DNA of 64,000 bases from Allocatelliglobosispora scoriae (GTDB lineage: Bacteria > Actinomycetota > Actinomycetes > Mycobacteriales > Micromonosporaceae). The position numbers and the translations under genes were made by a program. Of the stretch, positions 8,589-16,792 are shown one piece after another; positions within the stretch are counted from its first letter, which is position 1, and each line of letters begins with the position of its first letter. The notes beneath the pieces are model-generated. The model ran no database searches and was not told the DNA's origin. It saw only the letters and a program-made list of their open reading frames with translations. Where the stretch lies: the NCBI RefSeq assembly GCF_014204945.1, contig NZ_JACHMN010000002.1, positions 1,688,503 through 1,752,502 on the forward strand, given 5' to 3'.

Positions 8589-10111
8589 CGGGCGGCGCGC
8601 AGGGTTTGCGCGGCGGCGATCGCCGAGAGCACCGCCATCGCCTTGTTGCGCGTCTCCTGCTCCTCCGCGACCGGATCCGAGTCGGCGACGATCCCCGCCC
8701 CTGCCTGCACATATGCCTTGCCGTGCCGGAGCAGCGCGGTCCGGATCGCGATCGCCATGTCGAGATCGCCACCGAACCCCAGATAGCCGACCGTGCCGCC
8801 GTAGAGGCCGCGGCGGGTCGGTTCGAGCTCCTCGATGATCTCCATCGCCCGTACCTTGGGCGCGCCCGAGAGCGTGCCGGCCGGGAACGTCGCGGCGAGC
8901 GCGTCGAAGGCCGTGTGCTCGGGGCGCAGCTCGCCGGTGACGGTCGAGACGATGTGCATGACGTGGCTGTAACGCTCGATCGCCGCGAACTCCGGCACCT
9001 CCACCGTGCCCGGTACGCTCACCCGGCCCAGGTCGTTGCGGCCCAGGTCGACGAGCATGACGTGCTCGGAGCGCTCCTTCGGGTCGGTGATCAGCTCGGC
9101 GGCGAAGATCGCGTCCGCCTCGGGATCCGCGCCCCGGGGCCGGGTGCCCGCGATCGGGTGCAGCAGGGCCCGCCGGGTGTCGCCCTCGATCGTGACCTTG
9201 ATGTGCGCCTCCGGCGACGAGCCGACCACGTCGAAGTCGTCGTAGCGCAGCAGGTACATGTAGGGGCTCGGGTTCGTCGTGCGCAGCACCCGGTAGACGT
9301 CGAGCGCGTCGGCCTCGCACGGCGTCTCGAACCGCTGCGACACCACGATCTGGAAGCAGTCGCCGGCCCGGATCGCCTCCTTGGCGGCCTCGACCGCCTT
9401 GCCGTACTCCCCCGCCGCGGTGCGGCTGTGCAGCTCCGGCGCACCGATGCGGTCGACCGTCGAGACGAGCGGCGGCGTCGGGCGCGACAGCGAGGTCGTC
9501 ATCGCGTCGAGCCGGCCGATCGCGTGGTGATAGGCGGCGGCCGACTCGGTGTCGTCGTGCTCCACCGGCAGGATCGCGTTGGCGATGAGGATCGCCGCGC
9601 CCGCGAAGTGGTCGAGCACCACCAGGTCGGTCGCGAGCATCAGGCCCAGCTCCGGCAGGTGCAGGTCGTCCTCGGCGAGCACCGGCAGCCGCTCCAGCCG
9701 CCGCACGATGTCATAGCCGAGGTAGCCGACGAGGCCGCCGGTGAGCGGCGGCAGGTCGTCGTCGATGTGGCCGTGGCTGAGCGCCTTCAGCGTCGCCCGC
9801 AGCACCTCGATCGGATCGCCGTCGGTGGGCAGGTCCGCGGGGGGCGCGCCGAGCCACACCGCACGGCCGTCGCGCTCGGTCAAAGTCGCCAGCGAGCGTA
9901 CGCCGATGAAGCTGTACCGCGACCACGCAGCACCCGCCGCCGGCTCCGCCGACTCCAGGAGGAACGTGCCGGGCCCCCCGCCGAGCTTGCGGTAGACGCC
10001 GACCGGGGTCTCCCCGTCGGCGAGCACCCGCCGGGCGATGGGAACCACGCGGCGGCCCCGGGCGCGGCGGGTGAATTCGGCAAGATCAGGGGTGACGGCG
10101 CCGCTGGTCAT
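8585..10111 (-). CDS. trpE: Anthranilate synthase component I
   Basis: TrpE uses chorismate and ammonia (supplied from glutamine by TrpG) to make anthranilate, the committed step to tryptophan. The protein has 508 residues. The N-terminal LLESAE motif belongs to the tryptophan feedback site. The chorismate-binding domain shows IAGTRPRGADPEADA, ELITDPKERSEHVMLVDLGRND, FPAGTLSGAPKVRAMEII and GKAYVQAGAGIVADSDP. ATG 10111 has AAGGGA about 7 nt upstream and gives the family length; the frame is open further upstream into hisI and was not used. No trpG or trpD is in the window. Confidence 0.97.
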   Translation of the reverse strand: MTSGAVTPDLAEFTRRARGRRVVPIARRVLADGETPVGVYRKLGGGPGTFLLESAEPAAGAAWSRYSFIGVRSLATLTERDGRAVWLGAPPADLPTDGDPIEVLRATLKALSHGHIDDDLPPLTGGLVGYLGYDIVRRLERLPVLAEDDLHLPELGLMLATDLVVLDHFAGAAILIANAILPVEHDDTESAAAYHHAIGRLDAMTTSLSRPTPPLVSTVDRIGAPELHSRTAAGEYGKAVEAAKEAIRAGDCFQIVVSQRFETPCEADALDVYRVLRTTNPSPYMYLLRYDDFDVVGSSPEAHIKVTIEGDTRRALLHPIAGTRPRGADPEADAIFAAELITDPKERSEHVMLVDLGRNDLGRVSVPGTVEVPEFAAIERYSHVMHIVSTVTGELRPEHTAFDALAATFPAGTLSGAPKVRAMEIIEELEPTRRGLYGGTVGYLGFGGDLDMAIAIRTALLRHGKAYVQAGAGIVADSDPVAEEQETRNKAMAVLSAIAAAQTLRAAR

Positions 10112-10125
10112 GGGTGTCCCTTGTC

Positions 10126-10467
10126 TCAGGTCAGAGGTAGGTGGTCGTTGAAGCAGGTCCGCTCGCCGGTGTGGCAGGCGGCGCCGACCTGGTCCACGCT
10201 GACCAGCAGGGCGTCGCCGTCGCAGTCCAGCGCGACGGACTTCACGTGCTGGGCGTGCCCCGACGTCTCGCCCTTGACCCAGTATTCGCCACGGCTGCGC
10301 GACCAGTAGGTCGCCCTGCCCGTGCTCAGTGTCCGCGCCAGCGCCTCGTCGTCCATCCACGCCAGCATCAGCACCTCACCGGTGTCGTGCTGCCGGACGA
10401 TGGCCGCGACGAGACCGTGCTCGTCCCGCTTCAGCTTCTCGGCGATCGTGGGATCTAGCTCAACCAT
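10126..10467 (-). CDS. hisI: Phosphoribosyl-AMP cyclohydrolase
   Basis: HisI opens the purine ring of phosphoribosyl-AMP, the third step of histidine synthesis. The protein has 113 residues, the usual length of the single-domain enzyme. The blocks [42 protein letters not shown] and [10 protein letters not shown] carry the metal-binding Asp and Cys residues. Its start overlaps the HIT gene by 13 nt and it ends 14 nt before trpE. It therefore links a histidine gene to the tryptophan operon. Confidence 0.96.
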   Translation of the reverse strand: MVELDPTIAEKLKRDEHGLVAAIVRQHDTGEVLMLAWMDDEALARTLSTGRATYWSRSRGEYWVKGETSGHAQHVKSVALDCDGDALLVSVDQVGAACHTGERTCFNDHLPLT

Positions 10468-10880
10468 GACCCGATTCTCCCTCGGATGCGGTCGGCGTAG
10501 TCGGCGGCCTCCGCGCTGTCCGCGTAGGTGGTGCGCGGCCAGAAGAACCCCCGCAGCCCGTCGCCCTTGCGCCGGGGCACCACGTGTACGTGCAGGTGAG
10601 CAACACTCTGGCTGATCCTGTTGTTCATCGCCACGAAGGTGCCGCCCGCGTCGAGACCCTGCTCGACCGCACCGGCGATCGCCTGGACCCGGGTGAAGAA
10701 CGGGCCTAGCCGATCTGCCGGCAGGTCGGTGAGGGTGATCACGTGCTGCCTCGGCACGACGAGCACGTGCCCCTTGAACACCGGCCGCGTATCCAGGAAC
10801 GCCACGGCGACGTCATCGGCGTGGACGACGATGGCCGGCGTACTCCCGGCGATCACGGCACAGAACAGGCACTCGGTCAC
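10455..10880 (-). CDS. HIT family nucleotide hydrolase/transferase
   Basis: The 141-residue protein begins with CLFCAVIAG and carries the histidine triad HLHVHVVPR (HxHxH) with the conserved upstream [13 protein letters not shown] proteins cleave or transfer nucleotide phosphates (Hint, Fhit or related); the substrate cannot be inferred. GTG 10880 follows a TAGGCT -10-like box (10894-10889) by 8 nt with no Shine-Dalgarno, suggesting a near-leaderless transcript that continues into hisI and trpE. Confidence 0.9.
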   Translation of the reverse strand: MTECLFCAVIAGSTPAIVVHADDVAVAFLDTRPVFKGHVLVVPRQHVITLTDLPADRLGPFFTRVQAIAGAVEQGLDAGGTFVAMNNRISQSVAHLHVHVVPRRKGDGLRGFFWPRTTYADSAEAADYADRIRGRIGSWLS

Positions 10881-11032
10881 GGTGATCGAGCCTATCCCCG
10901 GTCGGCGCTCGTCACCGGCACGCCGGACTGGCTCGCCGGTTGTCCGGTCACGCCCCCTTCAGCTTCCTAGGGTGCTAGGTGAGTGGCCTGTGGGCGGGGC
11001 ATTCCGGTCCCGCTCTCGTCGGCGCGGAGCGG

Positions 11033-11413
11033 CTTGATCGCGTTGTTTCCCGGAAACAGGGCGGTCGCGCGCCCTCGCAGGGGATTGTTTCCCGGAAACA
11101 ACGCGATCAAGCGCCCGCGACAGCGCCTAGCAAGCACCCAGCAAGCATGCTGTTGGCGTGCGTCGCTCGCGGCGACCAGCCCGCTTGATCGCGTTGTTTC
11201 CCGGAAGTAAGGCGGTCGCGCACCCCCGCAGGGGACTGTTTCCGGGAAACAACGCGATCAAGCGCCCGCGACAGCGCCTAGCAAGCACCCAGCAAGCATG
11301 CTGTTGGCGTGCGTCGCTCGCGGCGACCAGCCCGCTTGATCGCGTTGTTTCCCGGAAGTAAGGCGGTCGCGCACCCCCGCAGGGGACTGTTTCCCGGAAA
11401 CAACGCGATCAAG
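11033..11413. repeat. 151-bp tandem repeat, three hairpin units
   Basis: Units start at 11033, 11184 and 11335, a period of exactly 151 bp. Each begins with a 79-bp stem-loop (11033-11111, 11184-11262, 11335-11413). The 25-nt arms start with CTTGATCGCGTTG and end in the odd palindrome GTTTCCCGGAAAC. The first two units are followed by a nearly identical 72-bp spacer that holds AGCATGCT; after the third the spacer diverges. Arm mismatches are limited to the palindrome centre or edge. The array lies between divergent genes, so simple termination does not explain it. Confidence 0.9.
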
Positions 11414-11572
11414 CCCCGTCGACAGCGCCCGACAAGCACCCAGCGCCCCAGCAAGTGCCAGCGCCCAGCCATGCGGGCGCCGTCTCACGCAGGCGCCGTG
11501 TCGCGCCGGCGCAGCCTCACGCGGGCGCCGGCTCACGCAGGCGGGCGGGAGGTGTCGGGAAAGGGCGGTGTG

Positions 11573-11601
11573 TTGACGCGTCCGGCTAACTCATCTAGCG
11601 T
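11573..11601 (+). promoter_or_regulatory. Promoter TTGACG-N17-TAGCGT for the ABC-TetR operon
   Basis: TTGACG at 11573-11578 and TAGCGT at 11596-11601 are separated by 17 bp, a good vegetative sigma factor pattern. The -10 box lies inside the left half of the adjacent palindrome. The ABC ATPase start is about 45 bp downstream. Confidence 0.7.
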
Positions 11602-11621
11602 TGAATTCATCAAGCGATGAG
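11590..11621. promoter_or_regulatory. 32-bp palindromic operator candidate
   Basis: The dyad is CTCATC-N20-GATGAG, with inner conserved bases G.TGAATTCA.C centred on GAATTC (11603-11608). It covers the -10 box and the likely transcription start, so a bound repressor would block initiation. The TetR gene at 13143 in the same operon is the obvious candidate; binding is inferred. Confidence 0.6.
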
Positions 11622-11646
11622 ATAGACCAGACCCGGGAGGAACCCC

Positions 11647-12354
11647 ATGATTGAGGTCCACGACCTCGTGGTCGACCGAGGCAAGCGCACCGTGCTGCCC
11701 GGTCTGACCTGCTCGATGCCGTCCGGCGGCCTCACGGGCCTGCTCGGTCCGAGCGGCAGCGGCAAGACCACCCTGATGCGCGCCATCGTCGGCGTGCAGG
11801 TGGTGAAGAGCGGCACGGTCACGGTGCTCGGCAAATCGGCCGGCGACAAGGAGCTCCGCTCCAAGATCGGCTACCTGACGCAGGCGCCGAGCGTCTACGC
11901 CGACCTCACCGTCCGGGAGAACGCCCGCTTCTTCGGCAGCCTCTACGGCCTCGACGCGGGCAAGGCCGATGAGGCGGTCCGCAATGTCGGGCTGGAGCAG
12001 CAGGCGCACCAGCTCGTCGGCGACCTCTCCGGCGGGCAGCGCAGCCGGGCCTCGCTGGCGTGCGCGATCGTCGGCGACCCGAAGGTGCTGATCCTGGACG
12101 AGCCGACGGTCGGACAGGACCCGGTGCTGCGCGACGAGCTGTGGCACCAGTTCCGGGCGCTGGCGGCGGGTGGCGCGACGGTCGTCGTCTCCAGCCACGT
12201 CATGGACGAGGCGAATCGGTGCGACCGGCTGCTGCTGATCCGCGAGGGCAGGCTGATCGCGGACGACACCCCGGCCGCGGTGAAGGCCTCCGCCGGGACG
12301 GACGACCTTGACGAGGCGTTTCTTACCTTGATCAAGCGCGGGGAGTCGGCATGA
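11647..12354 (+). CDS. ABC transporter ATP-binding protein (ABC-2 exporter type)
   Basis: The 235-residue ATPase has Walker A GPSGSGKTT at about 35-43, Q-loop LTQAPSVY, signature LSGGQRSR, Walker B VLILDEPTVGQDP and the H-loop VVVSSHVMDEANRCDR. This set and the VGQDP block match DrrA-like ATPases that pair with one ABC-2 permease to export drugs or lipids. The start ATG 11647 has GGGAGG 7 nt upstream. It is followed by its permease and a TetR regulator; the cargo is unknown. Confidence 0.92.
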   Translation: MIEVHDLVVDRGKRTVLPGLTCSMPSGGLTGLLGPSGSGKTTLMRAIVGVQVVKSGTVTVLGKSAGDKELRSKIGYLTQAPSVYADLTVRENARFFGSLYGLDAGKADEAVRNVGLEQQAHQLVGDLSGGQRSRASLACAIVGDPKVLILDEPTVGQDPVLRDELWHQFRALAAGGATVVVSSHVMDEANRCDRLLLIREGRLIADDTPAAVKASAGTDDLDEAFLTLIKRGESA

Positions 12355-12392
12355 GGAGTGAGCGAAGCGAGCCCCGCAAGGCGCTCCAGGGA
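12353..12392 (+). repeat. Dispersed stop/start element, copy 1
   Basis: Directly at the ATPase stop codon begins TGAGGAGTGAGCGAAGCGAG, followed by CCCCGCAAGGCG. The same kind of sequence recurs on the reverse strand at 28768-28885, 29697-29752 and 38941-38984. Here it spaces the ATPase from the permease start. Confidence 0.6.
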
Positions 12393-12403
12393 CGGAGTAA
12401 GTC

Positions 12404-13132
12404 ATGATCCTGCTGCACACGACCGGGCGCATCCTGCGTCAGCTGCGCCACGACCGGCGTACCATCGGATTGCTCGTGGCCGTGCCCACCCTCCTGCTGA
12501 CGCTGCTCTATTTCATGTTCGACGACCAGCCGCAGGTCTTCGACCGGATCGCGCTGATCATGTTGGGGGTCTTCCCCTTCGTCATCATGTTCCTGGTGAC
12601 GAGCATCGCGATGCTGCGCGAGCGCACCACCGGCACGCTGGAGCGGCTGCTCACGACACCGCTGCGCAAGACCGATCTGCTCTTCGGCTACGGTCTCGCG
12701 TTCGGGCTGGCCGCCGCGGTGCAGGCGACGGTGGCGAGCGCGCTCGCCTACTGGCTGCTCGACCTCGACACGGCCGGCAATCCGGCGTTGGTGATCGGAA
12801 TCGCGATCACCAACGCGGTGCTCGGTGTCGCGCTGGGCCTGCTGGCGAGCGCATTCGCCAAGACGGAGTTCCAGGCCGTGCAGTTCATGCCGGTGATCGC
12901 GCTGCCGCAGCTGCTCCTGTGCGGACTCTTCGTCCCGCGGGACGAGATGGCCACCTGGCTGCAGCGGATCAGCGACGTGCTGCCGCTGACCTATGCGGTC
13001 GAGGCGCTGCAGGAGGTGGGCGCGAACGCGTCGGCGACCGGCACGATGTGGCGCGACGTCGCGATCGTCGCCGGAGCGATCATCCTCGCGCTGGTCGCGG
13101 CCGCGGCGACCCTGCGGCGCCGCACCCCTTAA
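12404..13132 (+). CDS. ABC-2 type transporter permease
   Basis: The 242-residue protein has six hydrophobic segments (roughly 22-40, 48-72, 100-122, 128-150, 160-178 and 215-235). The ABC-2 motif ERTTGTLERLLTTPL, typical of DrrB-like permeases, lies between segments 2 and 3. It forms the membrane half of the exporter with the preceding ATPase. The gene starts 49 nt after the ATPase stop, separated by the dispersed element, with GGAG about 9 nt before ATG 12404. Confidence 0.9.
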   Translation: MILLHTTGRILRQLRHDRRTIGLLVAVPTLLLTLLYFMFDDQPQVFDRIALIMLGVFPFVIMFLVTSIAMLRERTTGTLERLLTTPLRKTDLLFGYGLAFGLAAAVQATVASALAYWLLDLDTAGNPALVIGIAITNAVLGVALGLLASAFAKTEFQAVQFMPVIALPQLLLCGLFVPRDEMATWLQRISDVLPLTYAVEALQEVGANASATGTMWRDVAIVAGAIILALVAAAATLRRRTP

Positions 13133-13142
13133 GGTCATCATC

Positions 13143-13766
13143 GTGGTACGCCGAACCGGCCGCCGTCCCGGCGCCCCCGACACTCGCGAGACGATTCTCG
13201 TGGCTGCTCGGGAGACCTTCGCCGAGAAGGGTTTCGACGGCGCGACCATGCGGCAGATAGCGACCAGGGCCGGTGTCGATCCGGCCCTGGTCCACCACTA
13301 CTTCGGCACCAAGGATCAGCTCTTCCAGGCGGCGGTGCAGATCCCGCTGAACCCGGCCGAGATCCTGCCGATGGTGCTGGCGGACGGCATCGACCACCTC
13401 GGCACCAACCTGGTGCGGACGTTCCTCAAGGTCTGGGACTCCCCCGCCGGGCCGGCCGCGGCGGCGGTGCTGCGGTCGGCGATGAGCAGCGAGTGGACGG
13501 TGAAGCTGCTGCGGGAGTTCCTGGTCACCCAGGTCCTGCGGCGCGTGGTCAACGAGTCCGATCTCGACTCGGTGGAGGCGCCGCTGCGGATCAGCCTCGT
13601 CGCGACGCAGATGGCGGGGCTCGCCTTCATGCGCTACATCATCAAGCTGGAGCCGCTGGCGTCGCTGCCGTCGGAGCAGGTGGTCGCGTTGATCGCGCCC
13701 AACGTCCAGCGCTACCTGACCGGCGAGCTGCCCTCGCCCTCGGCGATCGGCGACGCCGCGGCGTAA
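13143..13766 (+). CDS. TetR family transcriptional regulator
   Basis: The 207-residue protein begins with an Arg-rich arm. The TetR helix-turn-helix follows: TRETILVAARETFAEKGFDG, then ATMRQIATRAGVDPALVHHYFGTKDQLF. The C-terminal half is the ligand and dimer domain with a TetR_C-type layout. It is the last gene of the exporter operon, starting 10 nt after the permease. It probably represses the operon through the palindrome at 11590-11621. GTG 13143 is chosen because the frame upstream overlaps the permease. Its 3' end overlaps the convergent DUF2470 gene by 55 nt. Confidence 0.9.
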   Translation: MVRRTGRRPGAPDTRETILVAARETFAEKGFDGATMRQIATRAGVDPALVHHYFGTKDQLFQAAVQIPLNPAEILPMVLADGIDHLGTNLVRTFLKVWDSPAGPAAAAVLRSAMSSEWTVKLLREFLVTQVLRRVVNESDLDSVEAPLRISLVATQMAGLAFMRYIIKLEPLASLPSEQVVALIAPNVQRYLTGELPSPSAIGDAAA

Positions 13767-14272
13767 GCGGCCACGTCGATGTCGACCATCCGACGGCGGC
13801 AGGAGCGGTGCCCGGGGTCGCTCTGCATGTGCTCGCAGGTGTTGGTCTCCAGCCGCACCTCCACCACGTCGAGGTGGTGCAGCTCGAAGCCGTTGCCGAG
13901 GGCGAGCAGGTCGCTGACCGGGTTGGTGGTGGCGAACTCGATCGCCGCCGCGCGGGTGGCGTCGCCGCAGATCGGGTGCGCCCAGCCGGAGACCCAGACC
14001 CGCCCGACCGAGAAGTCCACCGCGAGCACGACGGCGACATCGCCGTTGCCGTGGCTGGGGTGCCGGTTGATCCCCGAGCCGTTCTCGCGCTGGGCGAGCG
14101 CCCGCGCCAGGCCGCCGGAGGAGCGGCAGAGCAGGATCGGGTTCCCCTCGGCGTCGTTGGCGTGGCGCACCCGGAAGGGCCGGGGAGACCAGGCGACCTG
14201 CGCGGTTCCCAGGTACCTGCCACTCGCCACGGTTCGAGCGATCTCTGCGTAGGTCGCGTTCGCCAGCTGCAT
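13712..14272 (-). CDS. DUF2470 domain protein
   Basis: The 186-residue protein carries GDVAVVLAVD, GRVWVSGWAHPICGD, AIEFATTNPVSDLLALGNG and LDVVEVRLE, which I recognise as the DUF2470 pattern of actinomycetes. DUF2470 is also the C-terminal domain of HugZ-like haem utilisation proteins, so a link to haem or iron is plausible. ATG 14272 has GAGG 6 nt upstream; an in-frame GTG at 14284 is the alternative. It is divergent from the S4 gene around iron-box-like sites, and its end overlaps the TetR gene. The Cys/His content late in the chain (TNTCEHMQSDPGHRSCRR) is unusual and could bind a metal. Confidence 0.72.
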   Translation of the reverse strand: MQLANATYAEIARTVASGRYLGTAQVAWSPRPFRVRHANDAEGNPILLCRSSGGLARALAQRENGSGINRHPSHGNGDVAVVLAVDFSVGRVWVSGWAHPICGDATRAAAIEFATTNPVSDLLALGNGFELHHLDVVEVRLETNTCEHMQSDPGHRSCRRRMVDIDVAAYAAASPIAEGEGSSPVR

Positions 14273-14289
14273 CGGGGGCCTCACTCTTG

Positions 14290-14323
14290 TTAGGGTAGCC
14301 TTTGTAAGGCCAGCCTAACCTAA
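14290..14323. promoter_or_regulatory. Iron-box-like sites between DUF2470 and S4 genes
   Basis: Positions 14305-14323, read on the reverse strand, are TTAGGTTAGGCTGGCCTTA. This matches 16 of 19 bases of the iron-box consensus (TTAGGTTAGGCTCACCTAA) used by DmdR1/IdeR/DtxR regulators. A weaker half-site, TTAGGGTAGCCT, starts at 14290 on the forward strand in opposite orientation. Both lie in the short divergent gap, so an iron-dependent repressor could control both genes. Confidence 0.65.
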
Positions 14324-14333
14324 AGGAGCACGA

Positions 14334-14942
14334 GTGAACCAGCCCCGGCCCAAGGCGAAGATTTCGCGGGCGCTCGGCATTCCGTTGACCCGCAAGTGCG
14401 TGCGGTACTTCGAGCGGCGGCCGTTCCCGCCCGGCGTACACGGGCGGGCACGCAAGAAGCCCAGCGACTTCCAGGTGCGACTGCTGGAGAAGCAGCGGCT
14501 GCGGCATCAGTACAACGTCAGCGAGGTGCAGATGCGCCGGGCGTTCGAGCTGGCGCACCGCAAGGCGGGCAAGACCGGCGAGAACCTGGTCGCGCTGCTG
14601 GAGACGCGGCTGGACGCGCTCGTCGCCCGGGCCGGGTTCGCCCGGACGATCTACCAGGCCCGGCAGGTGGTCGGGCACGGGCACATCACGGTCGACGGGG
14701 ACAAGGTCGACATCCCGTCCTACCGGGTGGTGCCGGGGCAGGTCATCGCGGTCCGCGAGCGGAGCCGGACGAAGGCGCCCTTCCAGATCGCGGCGGCGGG
14801 GGCGCATGTGGACGGCCCGACGGCGCCCTACCTGGCGACGGAGATCGGCGAGCTCACGACCACGCTGCTGCGCCGGCCCGAGCGCCGCGAGATCCCGGTC
14901 ATCTGCGACGAGCAGCTCGTCGTCGAGCACTACTCCCGCTGA
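14334..14942 (+). CDS. rpsD: 30S ribosomal protein S4, Streptomyces-type
   Basis: The 202-residue protein is full-length S4, which nucleates 30S assembly on 16S rRNA. It opens with RPKAKISRALGIPLTRK and FERRPFPPGVHGRARK. The S4 RNA-binding domain is LETRLDALVARAGFARTIYQ followed by ARQVVGHGHITVDG, and the end is REIPVICDEQLVVEHYS. It resembles the S4 of Streptomyces more than the mycobacterial form (which opens MARYTGPVTRKSRR). It lacks the Cys cluster of zinc-binding S4. It stands alone, not in the rpsM-rpsK-rpsD-rpoA operon, so a second copy may exist elsewhere (inference). GTG 14334 has AAGGAG 5 nt upstream. Confidence 0.93.
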   Translation: MNQPRPKAKISRALGIPLTRKCVRYFERRPFPPGVHGRARKKPSDFQVRLLEKQRLRHQYNVSEVQMRRAFELAHRKAGKTGENLVALLETRLDALVARAGFARTIYQARQVVGHGHITVDGDKVDIPSYRVVPGQVIAVRERSRTKAPFQIAAAGAHVDGPTAPYLATEIGELTTTLLRRPERREIPVICDEQLVVEHYSR

Positions 14943-14948
14943 GCCTCG

Positions 14949-15014
14949 GTCACGTTTTGCAGCAAAGCGTGGCTATTTCGCTGTGCGATGCCACGCTTTG
15001 CTGCAAAACGTGAC
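14949..15014. terminator. 25-bp perfect inverted repeat between convergent genes
   Basis: Positions 14949-14973 pair exactly with 14990-15014 around a 16-nt loop. The arm contains TTTGCAGCAAA, an odd-centred palindrome. The stem starts 7 nt after the S4 stop and touches the stop of the convergent ABC exporter gene, so it can serve both strands. Confidence 0.85.
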
Positions 15015-16792
15015 TAGCGGGTCTGCTCCAGCCAGGAGGCGTAGAGGCGGCCGTAGATCGAGTCGGGGTCCTGGACCAGCTCATGGTGCGGGCCACGCTG
15101 GACGACGACGCCCTTGTCGACCACGATCACCTCGTCGGCGGCCTGGGCGGTGGAGAGGCGGTGGGCGATCGCCACCGTGGTCCGGCCGCGGGTGACGGCG
15201 TCGAGGGTCCGCTGGAGGCGTACCTCCGTGGCGGGATCGACAGCGCTCGTCGCCTCGTCGAGCACGAGCAGGTCGGGGTCCGCGACGTACGCCCGGGCCA
15301 GCGCGACGAGCTGCCGCTCCCCCACGCTCAGCGCCTCGCCCCGCTCACCCACCCGGGTCTGGAGATCTTCCGGCAGACCGGCGAGCCAGTCGGCGAGCCC
15401 GAGCTCGGTGAAGGCGAGCCAGAGCTGCTCGTCGGTGAGGTCCGGCTTGGCGAAGCGGACGTTCGCCGCGATCGTGTCGTCGAAGAGGAAGCCGTCCTGC
15501 GGCACCATCACCACCCGCGAGCGCAGCGAGCCGAACGACAGCGTCCGCAGCGCCACCCCGGAGAGCAGCACCTCCCCCTCGGACGGGTCCATCAGGCGGG
15601 TGAGCAGCTTCGCGAAGGTGGTCTTGCCGCTGCCGGTCTCGCCGACGACGGCGACCTTCGTCTTCGCCGCGATCTCCAGATCCACCTCGTGCAGCACGCG
15701 CGGGCCGTCCGGGTAGTGGAACGAGACCCGGTCGAAGCGCACGTCGAGCGCGCCCGGCGGCAGGTCGACACCGTTGACGCCGGGGTCGGCGACGTCGGGC
15801 GCCTCGTCGAGGACATCGAGCACGCGGCGCCAGCCGGCGACGGCGTTCTGCGCCTCATTGAGGACCTCGGTGGCGATCTGCACCGGCTGGATGAAGAGCG
15901 TCACCAGGAAGAGGAAGGCCGCGAGCTCGCCCACCTCGAGCTGGTTGTCGACGCCGAGCAGCACGCCCACCACGACGACCGCGCCGAGCGCCAGGCCGGC
16001 CGCGATCTCGCCGGTGGAGAAGCTGGTCACGCTCATCCGCATGGTGCGCTTCTGAGCCTTCTGATAGGTGTCGATCGTCTCGTCCAGCTTGCTCTGGGTC
16101 CGCTCGCCCACCCCGTAGGCCCGGATCACGGTGGCGCCGACGACCGCCTCGGAGACCGCGCCGTAGAGCATGCCGACCCGCTTGCGTACCTCGGCGGCGG
16201 AGGCGGACAGGCGCTTCTGGAACGCCTTGACGACGAAGACCGCCGGCAGGAAGGAGACGAGCACGACGAGCGTCAGCTTCCACGAGTAGAAGCTCATCAC
16301 CAGCGCGGTCACGATGAGCTGCCCGCTGTTGACGAGCAGGATCACGCCGCCCCACTGGAGGAACTGGGTGATCGAGTCGACGTCGCTGGTGACCCGGGCG
16401 ACGAGGACGCCGCGCCGCTGCGTCTGCTGGTGCAGCATCGACAGGTCGTGGATGTGCCTGAAGGTACGCACCCGCAGCGAGGCGAGCGCCGTCTCGCTGA
16501 CCGTGAACAGGCGCCGCATCATCCAGTAACCGCAGGTCGTGGTGATGACGAGGATGCCGACGGTGATCGTCGCGATGGCAGCGATCAGGGCCAGGTCGGG
16601 TGCGCCGCCCGTGCCGCGGATCCCCTTGTCGATGCCCTGCTGGATCGCGACCGGGACGACGGCTCGGCCGATCATCGAGACGATCGCGAGTGCGAGCGTG
16701 CCGATCAGGCCCGTGCGCAGCTCCGGGGAGAGCGCCAGGCCCCGCCGGAGCGTCTTCCAGGAGGACTCGGACGCGGTAGCGGCTTCGGTCAT
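15014..16792 (-). CDS. ABC exporter half-transporter, catalytic-site subunit
   Basis: A 592-residue fusion of six membrane helices (residues 1-330) and an ATPase domain. Walker A is VVGETGSGKTT; the Q-loop is MVPQDGFLF. The signature is degenerate (LSVGERQ). Walker B keeps the catalytic Glu (LLVLDEATSAVDP) and the switch His is present (AIAHRLST). Together with the upstream gene this gives one consensus and one degenerate ATP site, as in heterodimeric exporters such as TM287/288. The substrate is unknown. ATG 16792 overlaps the partner stop (ATGA). Confidence 0.92.
   Translation of the reverse strand: MTEAATASESSWKTLRRGLALSPELRTGLIGTLALAIVSMIGRAVVPVAIQQGIDKGIRGTGGAPDLALIAAIATITVGILVITTTCGYWMMRRLFTVSETALASLRVRTFRHIHDLSMLHQQTQRRGVLVARVTSDVDSITQFLQWGGVILLVNSGQLIVTALVMSFYSWKLTLVVLVSFLPAVFVVKAFQKRLSASAAEVRKRVGMLYGAVSEAVVGATVIRAYGVGERTQSKLDETIDTYQKAQKRTMRMSVTSFSTGEIAAGLALGAVVVVGVLLGVDNQLEVGELAAFLFLVTLFIQPVQIATEVLNEAQNAVAGWRRVLDVLDEAPDVADPGVNGVDLPPGALDVRFDRVSFHYPDGPRVLHEVDLEIAAKTKVAVVGETGSGKTTFAKLLTRLMDPSEGEVLLSGVALRTLSFGSLRSRVVMVPQDGFLFDDTIAANVRFAKPDLTDEQLWLAFTELGLADWLAGLPEDLQTRVGERGEALSVGERQLVALARAYVADPDLLVLDEATSAVDPATEVRLQRTLDAVTRGRTTVAIAHRLSTAQAADEVIVVDKGVVVQRGPHHELVQDPDSIYGRLYASWLEQTR

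Larger units (their letters stand above)
10881..11646. other. Gene-free stretch between divergent genes
   Basis: No convincing gene is seen in these 766 bases. They hold three hairpin repeats (11033-11413). A GC-rich tract at about 11470-11560 contains loose direct repeats of TCACGCAGGCG and TCACGCGGGCG. Next to the ABC transporter gene lie its promoter and a palindrome. Short frames within the 151-bp repeats repeat the same peptide and are judged artefacts. Confidence 0.7.

Noticed and set aside
11033-11413. Considered a CRISPR array
   Set aside because: Units are 151 bp with hairpins, spacers are also repeated, and no cas genes lie near.
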